Source of the DNA: Rhodospirillaceae bacterium
GTDB taxonomy: Bacteria > Pseudomonadota > Alphaproteobacteria > MPNO01 > UBA2964
Reading direction: 5' to 3'
Assembly: GCA_018660305.1 (NCBI GenBank)
Contig: JABJKO010000058.1
Coordinates: forward strand, 1 to 36,918
Length of the DNA: 36,918 nucleotides
A program made the translations under genes and the position numbers. Shown piece after piece: positions 23,386 through 31,093 of this stretch. Under the pieces are notes generated by a model that was given only the letters and a program-made list of their open reading frames with translations, did no database searches and had not been told where the DNA came from. Numbering within the stretch: the stretch's first letter is position 1; each line of letters begins with the position of its first letter.

Positions 23386-26300
23386 TTAATACGATCCATG
23401 AAAATAGGACTGTAAGGGCATGACATCAAGGGGGGCGGCGCGTAAAGCCGAAATAGCCGCAACCGTGGCGCGAGCCCCCGCCACAGTCGTATGGTAGGAA
23501 ATTCGATTGGAAACGGCGGTTTGCCTGAGTCCTCGGCTGTCGAGGATCTCGGCGGTGCCCTCGGTGGTGTTGAAGACGAGGTGGACATCGCCGTTTTTCA
23601 TGGCGTCGACAATATGCGGCCGTCCCTGCATCACCTTATTGACCCGCTGCACGTCGAGGCCTGCCGCGATCAATACCGCCGCCGTGCCATCGGTCGCCAG
23701 AATGTCGAAGCCCATGCCGGATAGTTCCTTGGCCAGGGGAACCATGGCCGGCTTGTCGCTATCCTTCACCGAGAAGAACACCGTGCCCTCGGAGGGGAGG
23801 GTCTGGCCGGCGCCCAACTGTGCCTTGGCGAAGGCGCGCCCGAAGTCGGTATCCAGACCCATGACCTCGCCGGTCGATTTCATTTCGGGGCCGAGCAAAA
23901 CGTCAATGCCGGCAAACCGTGTGAAGGGAAAAACGGCTTCCTTGATGGCGATGTGATTTGACGTGGTGCTGACCTTGTAGGTCTCAAGCAGGGACGGGAC
24001 GGTTTCGCCAACCATGGCGCGAGCCGCCATTTTAGCGATGGGATACCCGGTTGCCTTGGCGACAAAGGGAACCGTCCGGCTGCCCCGCGGGTTGACCTCG
24101 AGGATATAGATATCGTCGCCTTTGACGGCGTATTGCACATTCATCAGGCCGACCACCCCCAGCGCGCGCGCCATTGCCTCGGTCTGGCGGTGGATCTCGT
24201 CGATGATGTTCTCCGACAAGGTATAGGGGGGCAGCGAACAGGCGGAATCACCCGAATGGATGCCGGCTTCTTCGATATGCTCCATGATTCCCGCGACATA
24301 GACATCGCCGTGCAGATCGGCCAGTGCGTCAACATCGACCTCGATGGCGTCGCGCAGATAGGAATCGATCAGCACGGGGTTGGTGCCGGACACGCGCACC
24401 GCTTCGTTGATATAGCGGATAAGCCCCTCGCGTTCGTGGACGATCTCCATGGCGCGGCCGCCCAGTACGTAAGAGGGCCGGATGACAATGGGGTAGCCAA
24501 TCTCTTCTGCCACTCTGAGCGCACTGGCCTCGTCCGTCGCCATGCCGTTTTCCGGCTGGCGCAGATCGAGCTTCTGCAGCAGTTTCTGGAAGCGTTCGCG
24601 GTCCTCCGCCAGATCGATGGTGTCAGGGGAGGTCCCGAGCACCGGGATACCGGCCGCCTCTATGGCGGCGGCGAGCTTGAGCGGCGTCTGGCCGCCGAAC
24701 TGCAGAATGACGCCGAGGACATCGCCATTCTGTTGTTCCTTGTGGACGATTTCGATCACGTCCTCGCCGGTCAACGGCTCGAAATAGAGCCGGTCGGAGG
24801 TATCGTAATCGGTGGAGACGGTTTCCGGATTGCAATTGACCATGATCGCCTCGTACCCCGCCTCGCGCAGCGCGTAGACCGCATGGACACAGCAATAATC
24901 GAACTCGATCCCCTGGCCGATGCGGTTGGGGCCGCCGCCCAGAATAATGACCTTCCGGGCGTCGCTGGGGTCGGATTCGCATTCCGGCGCATTCATCCCG
25001 TCCCCTTCGTAGGTGGCATACATATAGGGCGTTATCGACGGGATCTCGGCGGCACAGGTGTCGATACGCTTGAACACCGGCCGGACGTCCAGCGCCCGGC
25101 GGCGCCCGGCGATTTCGGCCTCTGTCAGCCCGGCGATTTCCGCCAGACGCATATCCGAAAAGCCCAGCGATTTCAGCGCGAGCATGGCACCGCCCGTTGA
25201 CGGTAGTCCGTCGCGCCGGACCCCCTCTTCGGCATGGACGATCTTCTGAATTTCACGCAGGAACCATGGATCGTATTTGCAGGCCGCCGCGACATCCTCG
25301 ACGCTGAGCCCCTCGCGGAAGGCCTGGGCAATGGTCAGTATCCGGTCGGGCTTGGGCGCAGCCAGCGCAAGACGCACCTCCTCGATCGGGTCGTTCGAGG
25401 AGGTCTTACTCTCGATGACAACTTCATTGAGGCCGGTAAGGCCGGTTTCCATGGAGCGCAACGCTTTTTGCAGTGATTCCGCGAAGCTGCGCCCCACCGC
25501 CATGGCTTCGCCGACGGATTTCATGGAGGTGGTGAGGGAATCGTCGGCGGCGGGAAATTTTTCAAAGGTAAAGCGCGGAATCTTGGTGACCACGTAATCG
25601 ATGGTCGGCTCGAACGAAGCGGGCGTCACACCGGTAATGTCGTTGTCGAGTTCGTCCAGCGTATAGCCGACCGCCAGCTTGGCGGCGACTTTTGCGATGG
25701 GAAACCCGGTTGCCTTGGACGCCAGTGCGGAGGATCGCGACACGCGCGGGTTCATCTCGATCACCACCATCTCGCCATCTTCCGGATTGATGGCGAACTG
25801 GACGTTCGAGCCACCGGTATCGACCCCGATCTCGCGCAGCACAGCGATCGAGGCGTTGCGCATGATCTGGTATTCCTTGTCGGTGAGCGTCAGCGCCGGC
25901 GCGACAGTGACCGAATCGCCGGTATGGATGCCCATGGGATCGACGTTCTCGATGGAGCAGATGATGATGCAATTGTCGGCCCGGTCGCGGACCACCTCCA
26001 TCTCATATTCCTTCCAGCCCAGCACCGATTGCTCGACCAGCACTTCGCGCACCGGTGATGCCTCGATGCCGGTACCGACAATGGAAAAATACTCGTCACG
26101 GTTATAGGCGATGCCGCCGCCGGTTCCGGCCAGGGTAAAGGACGGCCGGATGATCGCCGGCAGACCGATCGCCTCAAGGGCATCGCGGGCCTCTTCCATA
26201 TCGGCGACCACGCGGCTGTCGGGGACGCCGAGCCCGATCTTCTCCATGGCGCGTCGGAACAGCTCGCGATCCTCGGCCTTGGCGATGGCGATGCGGTCGG

Positions 26301-26652
26301 CGCCGATCATGTCGACATCGTATTCCTGCAGCACGCCGTCGTCGGAAAGCGCCATCGCCGTGTTGAGGGCCGTCTGCCCGCCCATGGTGGGCAGCAGCGC
26401 GTCGGGCTTCTCGATCTCGATGATCCGCTTGACGGTCTCCGGCGTGATCGGTTCCACATAGGTCGCGTCGGCCAGCCCCGGATCGGTCATGATGGTCGCC
26501 GGGTTGGAGTTGACCAGGATAATCCGGTAGCCCTCGTCCTTGAGTGCCTTGCAGGCCTGGGTCCCGGAATAATCGAACTCGCACGCCTGCCCGATCACAA
26601 TGGGCCCGGCCCCGATGATCATGATGCTCTTGATGTCGGTGCGCTTAGGCAT
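23386..26652 (-). CDS. carB: Carbamoyl-phosphate synthase large subunit
   Basis: A 1088-residue enzyme that makes carbamoyl phosphate from bicarbonate, ammonia (from CarA) and two ATP for arginine and pyrimidine synthesis. It has the internal duplication: two biotin-carboxylase/ATP-grasp halves, starting [22 protein letters not shown] and [22 protein letters not shown], with an oligomerisation domain between ([13 protein letters not shown]). The C-terminal MGS-like allosteric domain runs from about 950. Length is normal. Its partner carA lies 1.4 kb upstream on the same strand, separated by two accessory genes, an arrangement unlike the tight carAB operon. The sequence before the ATG has no strong Shine-Dalgarno and carries ACCACAGAGACA 12 bases upstream. 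Confidence 0.97.
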   Translation of the reverse strand: MPKRTDIKSIMIIGAGPIVIGQACEFDYSGTQACKALKDEGYRIILVNSNPATIMTDPGLADATYVEPITPETVKRIIEIEKPDALLPTMGGQTALNTAMALSDDGVLQEYDVDMIGADRIAIAKAEDRELFRRAMEKIGLGVPDSRVVADMEEARDALEAIGLPAIIRPSFTLAGTGGGIAYNRDEYFSIVGTGIEASPVREVLVEQSVLGWKEYEMEVVRDRADNCIIICSIENVDPMGIHTGDSVTVAPALTLTDKEYQIMRNASIAVLREIGVDTGGSNVQFAINPEDGEMVVIEMNPRVSRSSALASKATGFPIAKVAAKLAVGYTLDELDNDITGVTPASFEPTIDYVVTKIPRFTFEKFPAADDSLTTSMKSVGEAMAVGRSFAESLQKALRSMETGLTGLNEVVIESKTSSNDPIEEVRLALAAPKPDRILTIAQAFREGLSVEDVAAACKYDPWFLREIQKIVHAEEGVRRDGLPSTGGAMLALKSLGFSDMRLAEIAGLTEAEIAGRRRALDVRPVFKRIDTCAAEIPSITPYMYATYEGDGMNAPECESDPSDARKVIILGGGPNRIGQGIEFDYCCVHAVYALREAGYEAIMVNCNPETVSTDYDTSDRLYFEPLTGEDVIEIVHKEQQNGDVLGVILQFGGQTPLKLAAAIEAAGIPVLGTSPDTIDLAEDRERFQKLLQKLDLRQPENGMATDEASALRVAEEIGYPIVIRPSYVLGGRAMEIVHEREGLIRYINEAVRVSGTNPVLIDSYLRDAIEVDVDALADLHGDVYVAGIMEHIEEAGIHSGDSACSLPPYTLSENIIDEIHRQTEAMARALGVVGLMNVQYAVKGDDIYILEVNPRGSRTVPFVAKATGYPIAKMAARAMVGETVPSLLETYKVSTTSNHIAIKEAVFPFTRFAGIDVLLGPEMKSTGEVMGLDTDFGRAFAKAQLGAGQTLPSEGTVFFSVKDSDKPAMVPLAKELSGMGFDILATDGTAAVLIAAGLDVQRVNKVMQGRPHIVDAMKNGDVHLVFNTTEGTAEILDSRGLRQTAVSNRISYHTTVAGARATVAAISALRAAPLDVMPLQSYFHGSY

Positions 26653-26663
26653 GGGTTTTGGTC

Positions 26664-26675
26664 ACCACAGAGACA
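26664..26675. repeat. Short dispersed motif ACCACAGAGACA, copy 1
   Basis: This 12-mer recurs at 34640-34651. It lies 12 bases upstream of the carB start, and the following sequence to 26709 includes a partial inverted copy (CTTCGTGGT). Similar ACCACAGAGACACAGAG strings are scattered in intergenic DNA of many bacteria; I recall them near small single-gene nuclease families. Confidence 0.4.
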
Positions 26676-26758
26676 TGGAGGCAGAGAGAAGAAATACTTC
26701 GTGGTTTGGCTAGACGTCGAGAATCACCCCCGTCGTTAATCGCAATCGAAAAATTGCT

Positions 26759-26801
26759 CCCTCCCCCCTCGTGGGGGAGGGCTGGGGTGGGGGGGTGGTA
26801 T
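26759..26801 (+). repeat. G-rich palindromic repeat, copy L (downstream of the DUF559 gene)
   Basis: A perfect 9-bp stem CCCTCCCCC/GGGGGAGGG with loop CTCGT is followed by CTGGGGTGGGGGGGTGGTAT. Copy R at 27279-27318 shares 30 of 31 bases from the loop onward in the same orientation. It lies 12 bases past the stop of the DUF559 gene. Confidence 0.8.
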
Positions 26802-26813
26802 AGAGTTGGTGCG

Positions 26814-27149
26814 TTAACGGCTTTTGCCCAAGGCCTCTCTAATAACTTCAACCACCCCGTCGGTATTTTGCAGCACCTCGTTGTTCCAGAAGCGGAGGAC
26901 GCGAAACCCGTCTTTTTCAAGAGTCCGTGTGCGTTCTTCATCCGCATCGGTTTGCTCCGCGTGCTGCCCGCCATCGACCTCGATGACAAGTTTTTCAGAC
27001 AGGCAGACGAAATCGACCACGTAGCCGCGCATTGGGTGCTGACGCCGGAACCGATAGCCGCCCAACTGCTGATAGCGCAGTTGTGACCACAGCTTTCTTT
27101 CGGCATCCGTGAGGTTTTTCCGCAGGCGACGGGCAATTCTTGAAACCAC
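26814..27149 (-). CDS. DUF559 (Vsr-like, PD-(D/E)XK-type) endonuclease-domain protein inside a repeat-bounded unit
   Basis: A 111-residue protein spanning the whole DUF559 domain, a Vsr/restriction-endonuclease-like fold. N-terminal RRLRKNLTDAERKLWSQLR is the family's helix. QHPMRGYVVDFVCLSEKLVIEVDGGQH holds the candidate catalytic residues Asp46, Glu57, Asp59 and His63, and GFRVLRFWNNEVLQN ends the fold. The start is GTG at 27149; its ribosome binding site GGAG lies 7 bases upstream at 27159-27156, inside the inverted repeat copy M. Palindromic G-rich repeats flank the gene on both sides. It lies within the carA-carB gap on the same strand. DUF559 proteins are common single-gene mobile-looking units whose activity is not established. 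Confidence 0.85.
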   Translation of the reverse strand: MVSRIARRLRKNLTDAERKLWSQLRYQQLGGYRFRRQHPMRGYVVDFVCLSEKLVIEVDGGQHAEQTDADEERTRTLEKDGFRVLRFWNNEVLQNTDGVVEVIREALGKSR

Positions 27150-27155
27150 CGGCGG

Positions 27156-27194
27156 CTCCCCCCCACCCTAACCCTCCCCCACCGGGGGGGAGGG
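27156..27194 (-). repeat. G-rich palindromic repeat, copy M (inverted, abutting the DUF559 start)
   Basis: The minus strand carries the same 9-bp stem CCCTCCCCC/GGGGGAGGG (loop 27181-27185) followed by TTAGGGTGGGGGGGAG. The last four bases serve as the Shine-Dalgarno of the DUF559 gene. Orientation is opposite to copies L and R. Confidence 0.75.
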
Positions 27195-27278
27195 GATGAA
27201 TGCGTTATCTGAACGTTAGAGCGGGCAAACTCTACTAGGTTAAGGGAAGTCTTCCAATCGCCTCCATACATACCCCCT

Positions 27279-27318
27279 CCTCCCCTTGTGGGGGAGGGTT
27301 GGGGTGGGGGGGTGGTAT
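27279..27318 (+). repeat. G-rich palindromic repeat, copy R
   Basis: A 7-bp stem CCTCCCC/GGGGAGG with loop TTGTG is followed by GTTGGGGTGGGGGGGTGGTAT. It matches copy L at 30 of 31 bases from the loop onward, in direct orientation, 517 bases apart. It ends 19 bases beyond the stop of the 238-residue gene. The segment 27195-27278 between copies M and R contains no gene. Confidence 0.8.
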
Positions 27319-27337
27319 GAAATATCCCATTCATTGC

Positions 27338-28054
27338 TTAGACGCCGAACAGCAGTTTTGAGATAGCATCGATCGCCTTTGTTATTACAGCGACAGTCAA
27401 TCCGTCTGCGATGCGGGAATGTTTGGCTACAAAGTCTTCCACACGTGTTCGAACGATCTTCAATGGTTCGAGTAATAGGACGATCCCCATCTGAATCTTG
27501 ATTACTTCATGGTTCAAAAAATCACGCCCCGCTTCCAGGGTTTGAATCAGAGCATTTTTCTCGTGCTCGAATTCGTTGCCGAAGGTCTGATGATCTTCCT
27601 TGAATTCGGCGATGACGTGATCAAGCGATGCCACCGCATCATTCCATGATTTTTGATTGTCTTTCCGCGAGACGTAACGGTTAGACGCTGAAACCGAGCT
27701 AAAGTTTCCATCGTAAAATTCAGAAAGGTAGCGAGAACCATGATCAGTAATGTTGGCGAGGAATCGATTAGAAAATTGATCGTCTTCCCGATAATCGAGA
27801 TCAATGAATTTTAGTCCTTCGAGTTCTGAGAGATGGTCTTCCAACTCCTGTGCGTTATCATTATCAAACCATACACTGCCATCCGGATCATGATTCGCTA
27901 AGCGGTGGCCTAAATCAAACTCTTCAATAGCTTTCACTACGTTATATGGGCCGTTTCCGTACACTTGGCTCGTGATCTGTATCAACCCAAGCAACTCAAA
28001 ACGCATTTTAATCTGTTCCCGAGTTTCAATCTGATGTGTTTCGAATTTACGCAT
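27338..28054 (-). CDS. Hypothetical protein coupled to carA (AT-rich accessory gene)
   Basis: I do not recognise this 238-residue protein. It is soluble-looking, acidic and rich in Asp, Asn and Phe. The N-terminal half (QIKMRFELLGLIQITSQVYG...HLSELEGLKFIDLDY) could form a winged-helix-like fold. The C-terminal half is helical (NALIQTLEAGRDFLNHEVIKIQ, VEDFVAKHSRIADGLTVAVITKAIDAISKLLFG) and ends in an amphipathic helix, a layout seen in uncharacterised accessory and defence-island proteins. The ATG at 28054 forms a TGATG overlap with the carA stop, so it is translated from the carA message. Base composition is visibly lower in GC than carA or carB, suggesting transfer. A GTG at 28057 is an alternative start. 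Confidence 0.75.
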   Translation of the reverse strand: MRKFETHQIETREQIKMRFELLGLIQITSQVYGNGPYNVVKAIEEFDLGHRLANHDPDGSVWFDNDNAQELEDHLSELEGLKFIDLDYREDDQFSNRFLANITDHGSRYLSEFYDGNFSSVSASNRYVSRKDNQKSWNDAVASLDHVIAEFKEDHQTFGNEFEHEKNALIQTLEAGRDFLNHEVIKIQMGIVLLLEPLKIVRTRVEDFVAKHSRIADGLTVAVITKAIDAISKLLFGV

Positions 28055-29211
28055 CACCGCGCCTCCATCATCTCGACGAAGCGGTCGAAGAGGTAGTGGC
28101 TGTCCTGCGGGCCGGGGGAGGCTTCGGGGTGGTACTGGACGGAGAACACCGGTTTGCCGTCGACCCGGATGCCTTCGAGGGATTTGTCGAACAGGGAATG
28201 GTGGGTCTCAATAACGCCCTCGGGCAGGCTCTCGCGTTTTACCACGAAGCCGTGGTTCTGGCTGGTGATCTCCACCTTGCCGGTGGCCAGATCCTTGACC
28301 GGATGATTGGCGCCGCGATGGCCGAGATGCATCTTTTCGGTGGTCGCCCCCAGCGCCAGCGCCAGCAGCTGATGGCCAAGGCAGATGCCAAAGAGCGGAA
28401 GGTCCGCTTCCAATAATTTTTTGATCGTGGGGACGGCGTATTCGCCGGTCGCCGCTGGGTCGCCCGGCCCGTTGGACAGGAAAATGCCGTCCGGCTTATG
28501 GCGCAGAATGTCTTCGGCCGTCGCCTGGGCCGGGACCACCGTCACCCGGCAATCCGCGTTGGCGAGACAGCGCAGGATATTGTGCTTGGCGCCGAAATCC
28601 ATGGCCACCACGTGACGTTTGGGTGCGGTCTGCGTGCCGAAGCCGTGCGCCAGTGACCACGCCGTCTGGTTCCATTCGAAGGGCTGCGGACAGGTGACCT
28701 CTTTCGCCAGATCCATACCTTGGAGCCCGGGCCACGCCTCGGCCTCGGCCTGCAGGGCAGCGATATCCAGATCACCATCGGGGGCATGGCAGACCATGCC
28801 ATGAGGCGCGCCGCCATCACGGATGCGGCGGGTCAGGCGTCTCGTATCGACGCCCGAGATACCCACCAGGTTCTGCGCCTTGAGCCAGTCGTCCAGGGAC
28901 CGGGTCGCGCGCCAGTTGGCCGGCTCGGTGACCGGTTCGCGTAAAATCACGCCGCGCGCCGCCGGTGTCCCCGTTTCCACATCCTCGTCATTGGTGCCCA
29001 CATTGCCGATATGGGGAAAGGTGAAGGTGATAATCTGGCCGGCATAGGACGGATCCGTAAGGATCTCCTGATAGCCGGTGATCGACGTATTGAAACAGAC
29101 CTCGCCCACCGCTTTGCCCGCCGCGCCGACGCCATAGCCCCAGAATATTGCGCCATCGGCCAGCACAAGCGCGGCCGTTGCACCATCGGGTTTACTCGGT
29201 GGGGGTGTCAT
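28054..29211 (-). CDS. carA: Carbamoyl-phosphate synthase small subunit (glutaminase)
   Basis: A 385-residue class I glutamine amidotransferase subunit that supplies ammonia to CarB. The N-terminal domain has LVLADGAIFWGYGVGAAGKAVGEVCFNTSITGYQEILTDPSY. The C-terminal glutaminase has FLSNGPGDP, the catalytic Cys in PLFGICLGHQLLALALG, the His in SVQYHPEASPGPQDS and Glu two residues on. The start at 29211 (MTPPPSKPDG) is used; a longer reading frame to 29313 adds 34 Arg-rich residues unlike the family. The stop overlaps the next gene (TGATG). It is divergent from the channel gene across 352 bases. Confidence 0.96.
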   Translation of the reverse strand: MTPPPSKPDGATAALVLADGAIFWGYGVGAAGKAVGEVCFNTSITGYQEILTDPSYAGQIITFTFPHIGNVGTNDEDVETGTPAARGVILREPVTEPANWRATRSLDDWLKAQNLVGISGVDTRRLTRRIRDGGAPHGMVCHAPDGDLDIAALQAEAEAWPGLQGMDLAKEVTCPQPFEWNQTAWSLAHGFGTQTAPKRHVVAMDFGAKHNILRCLANADCRVTVVPAQATAEDILRHKPDGIFLSNGPGDPAATGEYAVPTIKKLLEADLPLFGICLGHQLLALALGATTEKMHLGHRGANHPVKDLATGKVEITSQNHGFVVKRESLPEGVIETHHSLFDKSLEGIRVDGKPVFSVQYHPEASPGPQDSHYLFDRFVEMMEAR

Positions 29212-29391
29212 CGATTCTATCCGTTCACTCGAAGAGTCTGCGTTCCGCGACCGGCCGCGGAACGGGACTTTGTTCCTCGTGCGTGTGATACGGAAATCAC
29301 CGCCCGCCGTCAAGGGAGTGAAAAAGTCGAAAAATCATAAAAAACAATGAGTTACAGAAACGGCCATTTCACCGATTCTGGATCTGTGTTG

Positions 29392-29419
29392 CGCTATTTC
29401 CGAATTTCCGGAAATAGCG
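29392..29419. promoter_or_regulatory. 10-bp inverted repeat between carA and the channel gene
   Basis: CGCTATTTCC-8-GGAAATAGCG is perfect over 10 bp. It lacks a T run on either side, so it is not an intrinsic terminator; an operator or RNA hairpin in the carA leader is possible. The surrounding 352-base gap (29212-29563) shows no gene: the rest is the carA leader and the channel upstream region. Confidence 0.45.
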
Positions 29420-29563
29420 TCCCTGTGTTGCCGCCGGCCGCCGGGCGTGGGTGGAATTTCCCGATAGTATTTTGTGCGGGGACGGTAGCAAGCGAACCTG
29501 GGCCAGACAAAGACAGGACGACTTGCTAAACTCCGGTATCCGCCAACAGGAACACCCTACATT

Positions 29564-30004
29564 ATGCTTCTGCAACTTATTGTCGGATCAGGAATCATTT
29601 CGCTGACCATCGTGGTCACGGCGATTTTTCTGATCGCCGCGATACGAATTCTGAACCATGTTGGGCCGTGGCTGTCCATGCCGCCCAGCCCCTACAAAAT
29701 CCCGGTAACCCTGGTGGCTGCCACGCTATGGCTATTGGGGGCGTTTACCGCCAGCGTCTGGATATGGGCCAGCGCCTTTGTCCTCCTCGATCTGTTCGAC
29801 GCCTTTGAGCCGGCGCTTTATTTCTCAATCGTCTCCTTCACCACGCTGGGGTTCGGCGACATCACGCTGCCGGTGGACTGGCGCCTGTTGTCGGGCATTT
29901 GCGCCGCCAACGGCCTGCTGCTCTTTGGCCTCGGCGCCGCCTTTTTGGTCGAAGTCTTCACCCGGTTGCACCAGGCCCAGGCCGGCGAAGAAGCTCAGGA
30001 TTAA
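29564..30004 (+). CDS. Two-pore-domain-type potassium channel-like protein (Ion_trans_2)
   Basis: A 146-residue membrane protein with an N-terminal segment (about 3-28), a second (about 47-76), a pore helix, the selectivity filter TTLGFGD (93-99) and a last membrane helix (about 108-132). The filter with GFGD rather than GYGD is typical of bacterial Ion_trans_2 proteins. The protein ends in a short charged tail with no cytoplasmic regulatory (RCK) domain. The start has a weak CAGGAAC upstream. It is followed by a shared bidirectional terminator. Whether it conducts K+ is untested. Confidence 0.82.
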   Translation: MLLQLIVGSGIISLTIVVTAIFLIAAIRILNHVGPWLSMPPSPYKIPVTLVAATLWLLGAFTASVWIWASAFVLLDLFDAFEPALYFSIVSFTTLGFGDITLPVDWRLLSGICAANGLLLFGLGAAFLVEVFTRLHQAQAGEEAQD

Positions 30005-30021
30005 GAATGCCTTAGGTCCAT

Positions 30022-30051
30022 AAAAAAGGCCCGCTGCGCAGCGGGCCTTTT
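30022..30051. terminator. Bidirectional Rho-independent terminator
   Basis: GGCCCGCTGCGCAGCGGGCC (30028-30047) is a perfect palindrome with an A run before and a T run after it, so it can terminate both the channel gene (+) and the cold-shock gene (-). Confidence 0.9.
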
Positions 30052-30087
30052 CGGTCTGAGATGGTTCCCAGTAATCAGTCGGTGTGA

Positions 30088-30297
30088 TCAGTCGGCGACC
30101 GAAATATTCTCGGCGGATTTCTTGCCGTTCTTTCCGGTTTCCAGCTCGTAGCTGACCTTCTGGCCTTCATTGAGGCCGGAGAGCCCGGCCCGTTCCACCG
30201 CGCTGATATGAACGAACGCATCCGCGCCGCCCTCATCAGGCTCGATGAAGCCAAAACCCTTGACCGGGTTGAACCATTTTACAGTACCTGTAGCCAT
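30088..30297 (-). CDS. cspA: Cold-shock domain protein (CspA family)
   Basis: A 69-residue OB-fold nucleic-acid chaperone that melts RNA structure. [34 protein letters not shown] holds the RNP1 (KGFGFI) and RNP2 (DAFVHIS) motifs. The start at 30297 (MATGTVKWF) is standard, with AGGAAA upstream; a longer reading frame to 30345 is rejected. A long leader of about 130 bases is predicted (promoter at 30438-30465), as usual for cold-induced csp genes. Alphaproteobacteria carry several paralogues, so the cspA label is generic. Confidence 0.95.
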   Translation of the reverse strand: MATGTVKWFNPVKGFGFIEPDEGGADAFVHISAVERAGLSGLNEGQKVSYELETGKNGKKSAENISVAD

Positions 30298-30437
30298 GAT
30301 ATTTCCTTTCACGACAGAGTAACGAAACGCCTTATTTTGCGGCATTCCTGATAGACGTTCTCAATGTCGGGGTGGAAACCTGGCTATCCGCCGGGGCGGG
30401 TATCGCGGGTGCAACGACGACTTCGAAACGTGCTTTG

Positions 30438-30465
30438 ACCATACACCCGGTGGATCGAGATTCAA
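30438..30465 (-). promoter_or_regulatory. Possible promoter of the cold-shock gene
   Basis: The minus strand has TTGAAT (30465-30460), a 16-base spacer and TATGGT (30443-30438). This would give a leader of about 130 bases before the cspA ATG, in line with the family. The 30298-30622 gap is otherwise this leader and the upstream region of the TPR gene; no gene was seen there. Confidence 0.4.
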
Positions 30466-30622
30466 GATATTTGTGATTCCCTGACGGAGGGTTTCGTGTC
30501 TTGAAAACAGGACCCGGATTTGCCCTATCGCCAGCCCGCCGCGGCGGTTCTCGGAATAATCGTTCGGCCCCAATGTTTATGGATTATATTCACCCGATGA
30601 AACACGGCGACGGGAGGAAACG

Positions 30623-31084
30623 ATGGCGGCAATTGTAAAATGGGTCCTGGCGGTGGCGCTCTGTCTGGCGCCGGTGACGGCGGCCTGGGCAATGGGGTCC
30701 GACACCGAACCGTCATCGCCCGACTATGCTCAGGGCGTCAAAGCCGTGAAAGCCGGCAACTACGAAGCCGCGCTGCCGCTGCTTCAGAAGGCCGTCGCGG
30801 AGAAGCCCAAGAACGCCAATGCGTGGAATTACATCGGCTACAGCAACCGCAAGCTCAAGCGGTTCGATAAGGCCATGACGGCCTACCGGAAGGCGCTCGC
30901 CATCGAGCCCAACCATCGCGGCGCCAACGAATACATCGGTGAGCTCTATCTTCAGATGGGCGCACTGGCCAAGGCCAAGGAACGGCTCAAAGTCCTCGAT
31001 TCAGCCTGCTTCTTCGGCTGCGAGGAATTTGACGAGTTGAAGGAAGCCATCGCCGCCTTTGAGAAGAAGAAGTCGGGTAGCTGA
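30623..31084 (+). CDS. Exported tetratricopeptide-repeat protein
   Basis: A 153-residue periplasmic protein with a signal peptide (1-23, VTAAWA-MG) and TPR helices: YAQGVKAVKAGNYEAALPLLQKAVAEKP, ANAWNYIGYSNRKLKRFDKAMTAYRKALAIEP and RGANEYIGELYLQMGALAKAKERLKVLD. A C-terminal CFFGCEEFDELKEAIAAFE carries a Cys pair that may form a disulfide. TPR arrays mediate protein-protein contacts; the partner is unknown. GGGAGG lies just before the ATG. The gene is divergent from cspA and converges with the pentapeptide-repeat gene. Confidence 0.85.
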   Translation: MAAIVKWVLAVALCLAPVTAAWAMGSDTEPSSPDYAQGVKAVKAGNYEAALPLLQKAVAEKPKNANAWNYIGYSNRKLKRFDKAMTAYRKALAIEPNHRGANEYIGELYLQMGALAKAKERLKVLDSACFFGCEEFDELKEAIAAFEKKKSGS

Positions 31085-31093
31085 GCAGGGGAG

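Noticed and set aside
24133..25200. Long antisense reading frame (355 residues) opposite carB
   Set aside because: It mirrors the codon pattern of carB, has no family motif or ribosome binding site, and lies wholly within a certain gene.
26759..27318. CRISPR array or transposon terminal repeats
   Set aside because: Only three copies, unequal spacing, one inverted, and no spacer pattern or transposase. Treated as a dispersed palindromic repeat family.
26645..27334. 229-residue frame across the DUF559 region
   Set aside because: It translates the G-rich repeats (PPQPSPTRGGGG and similar) and runs through the DUF559 gene in another frame; the real gene is the 111-residue one.
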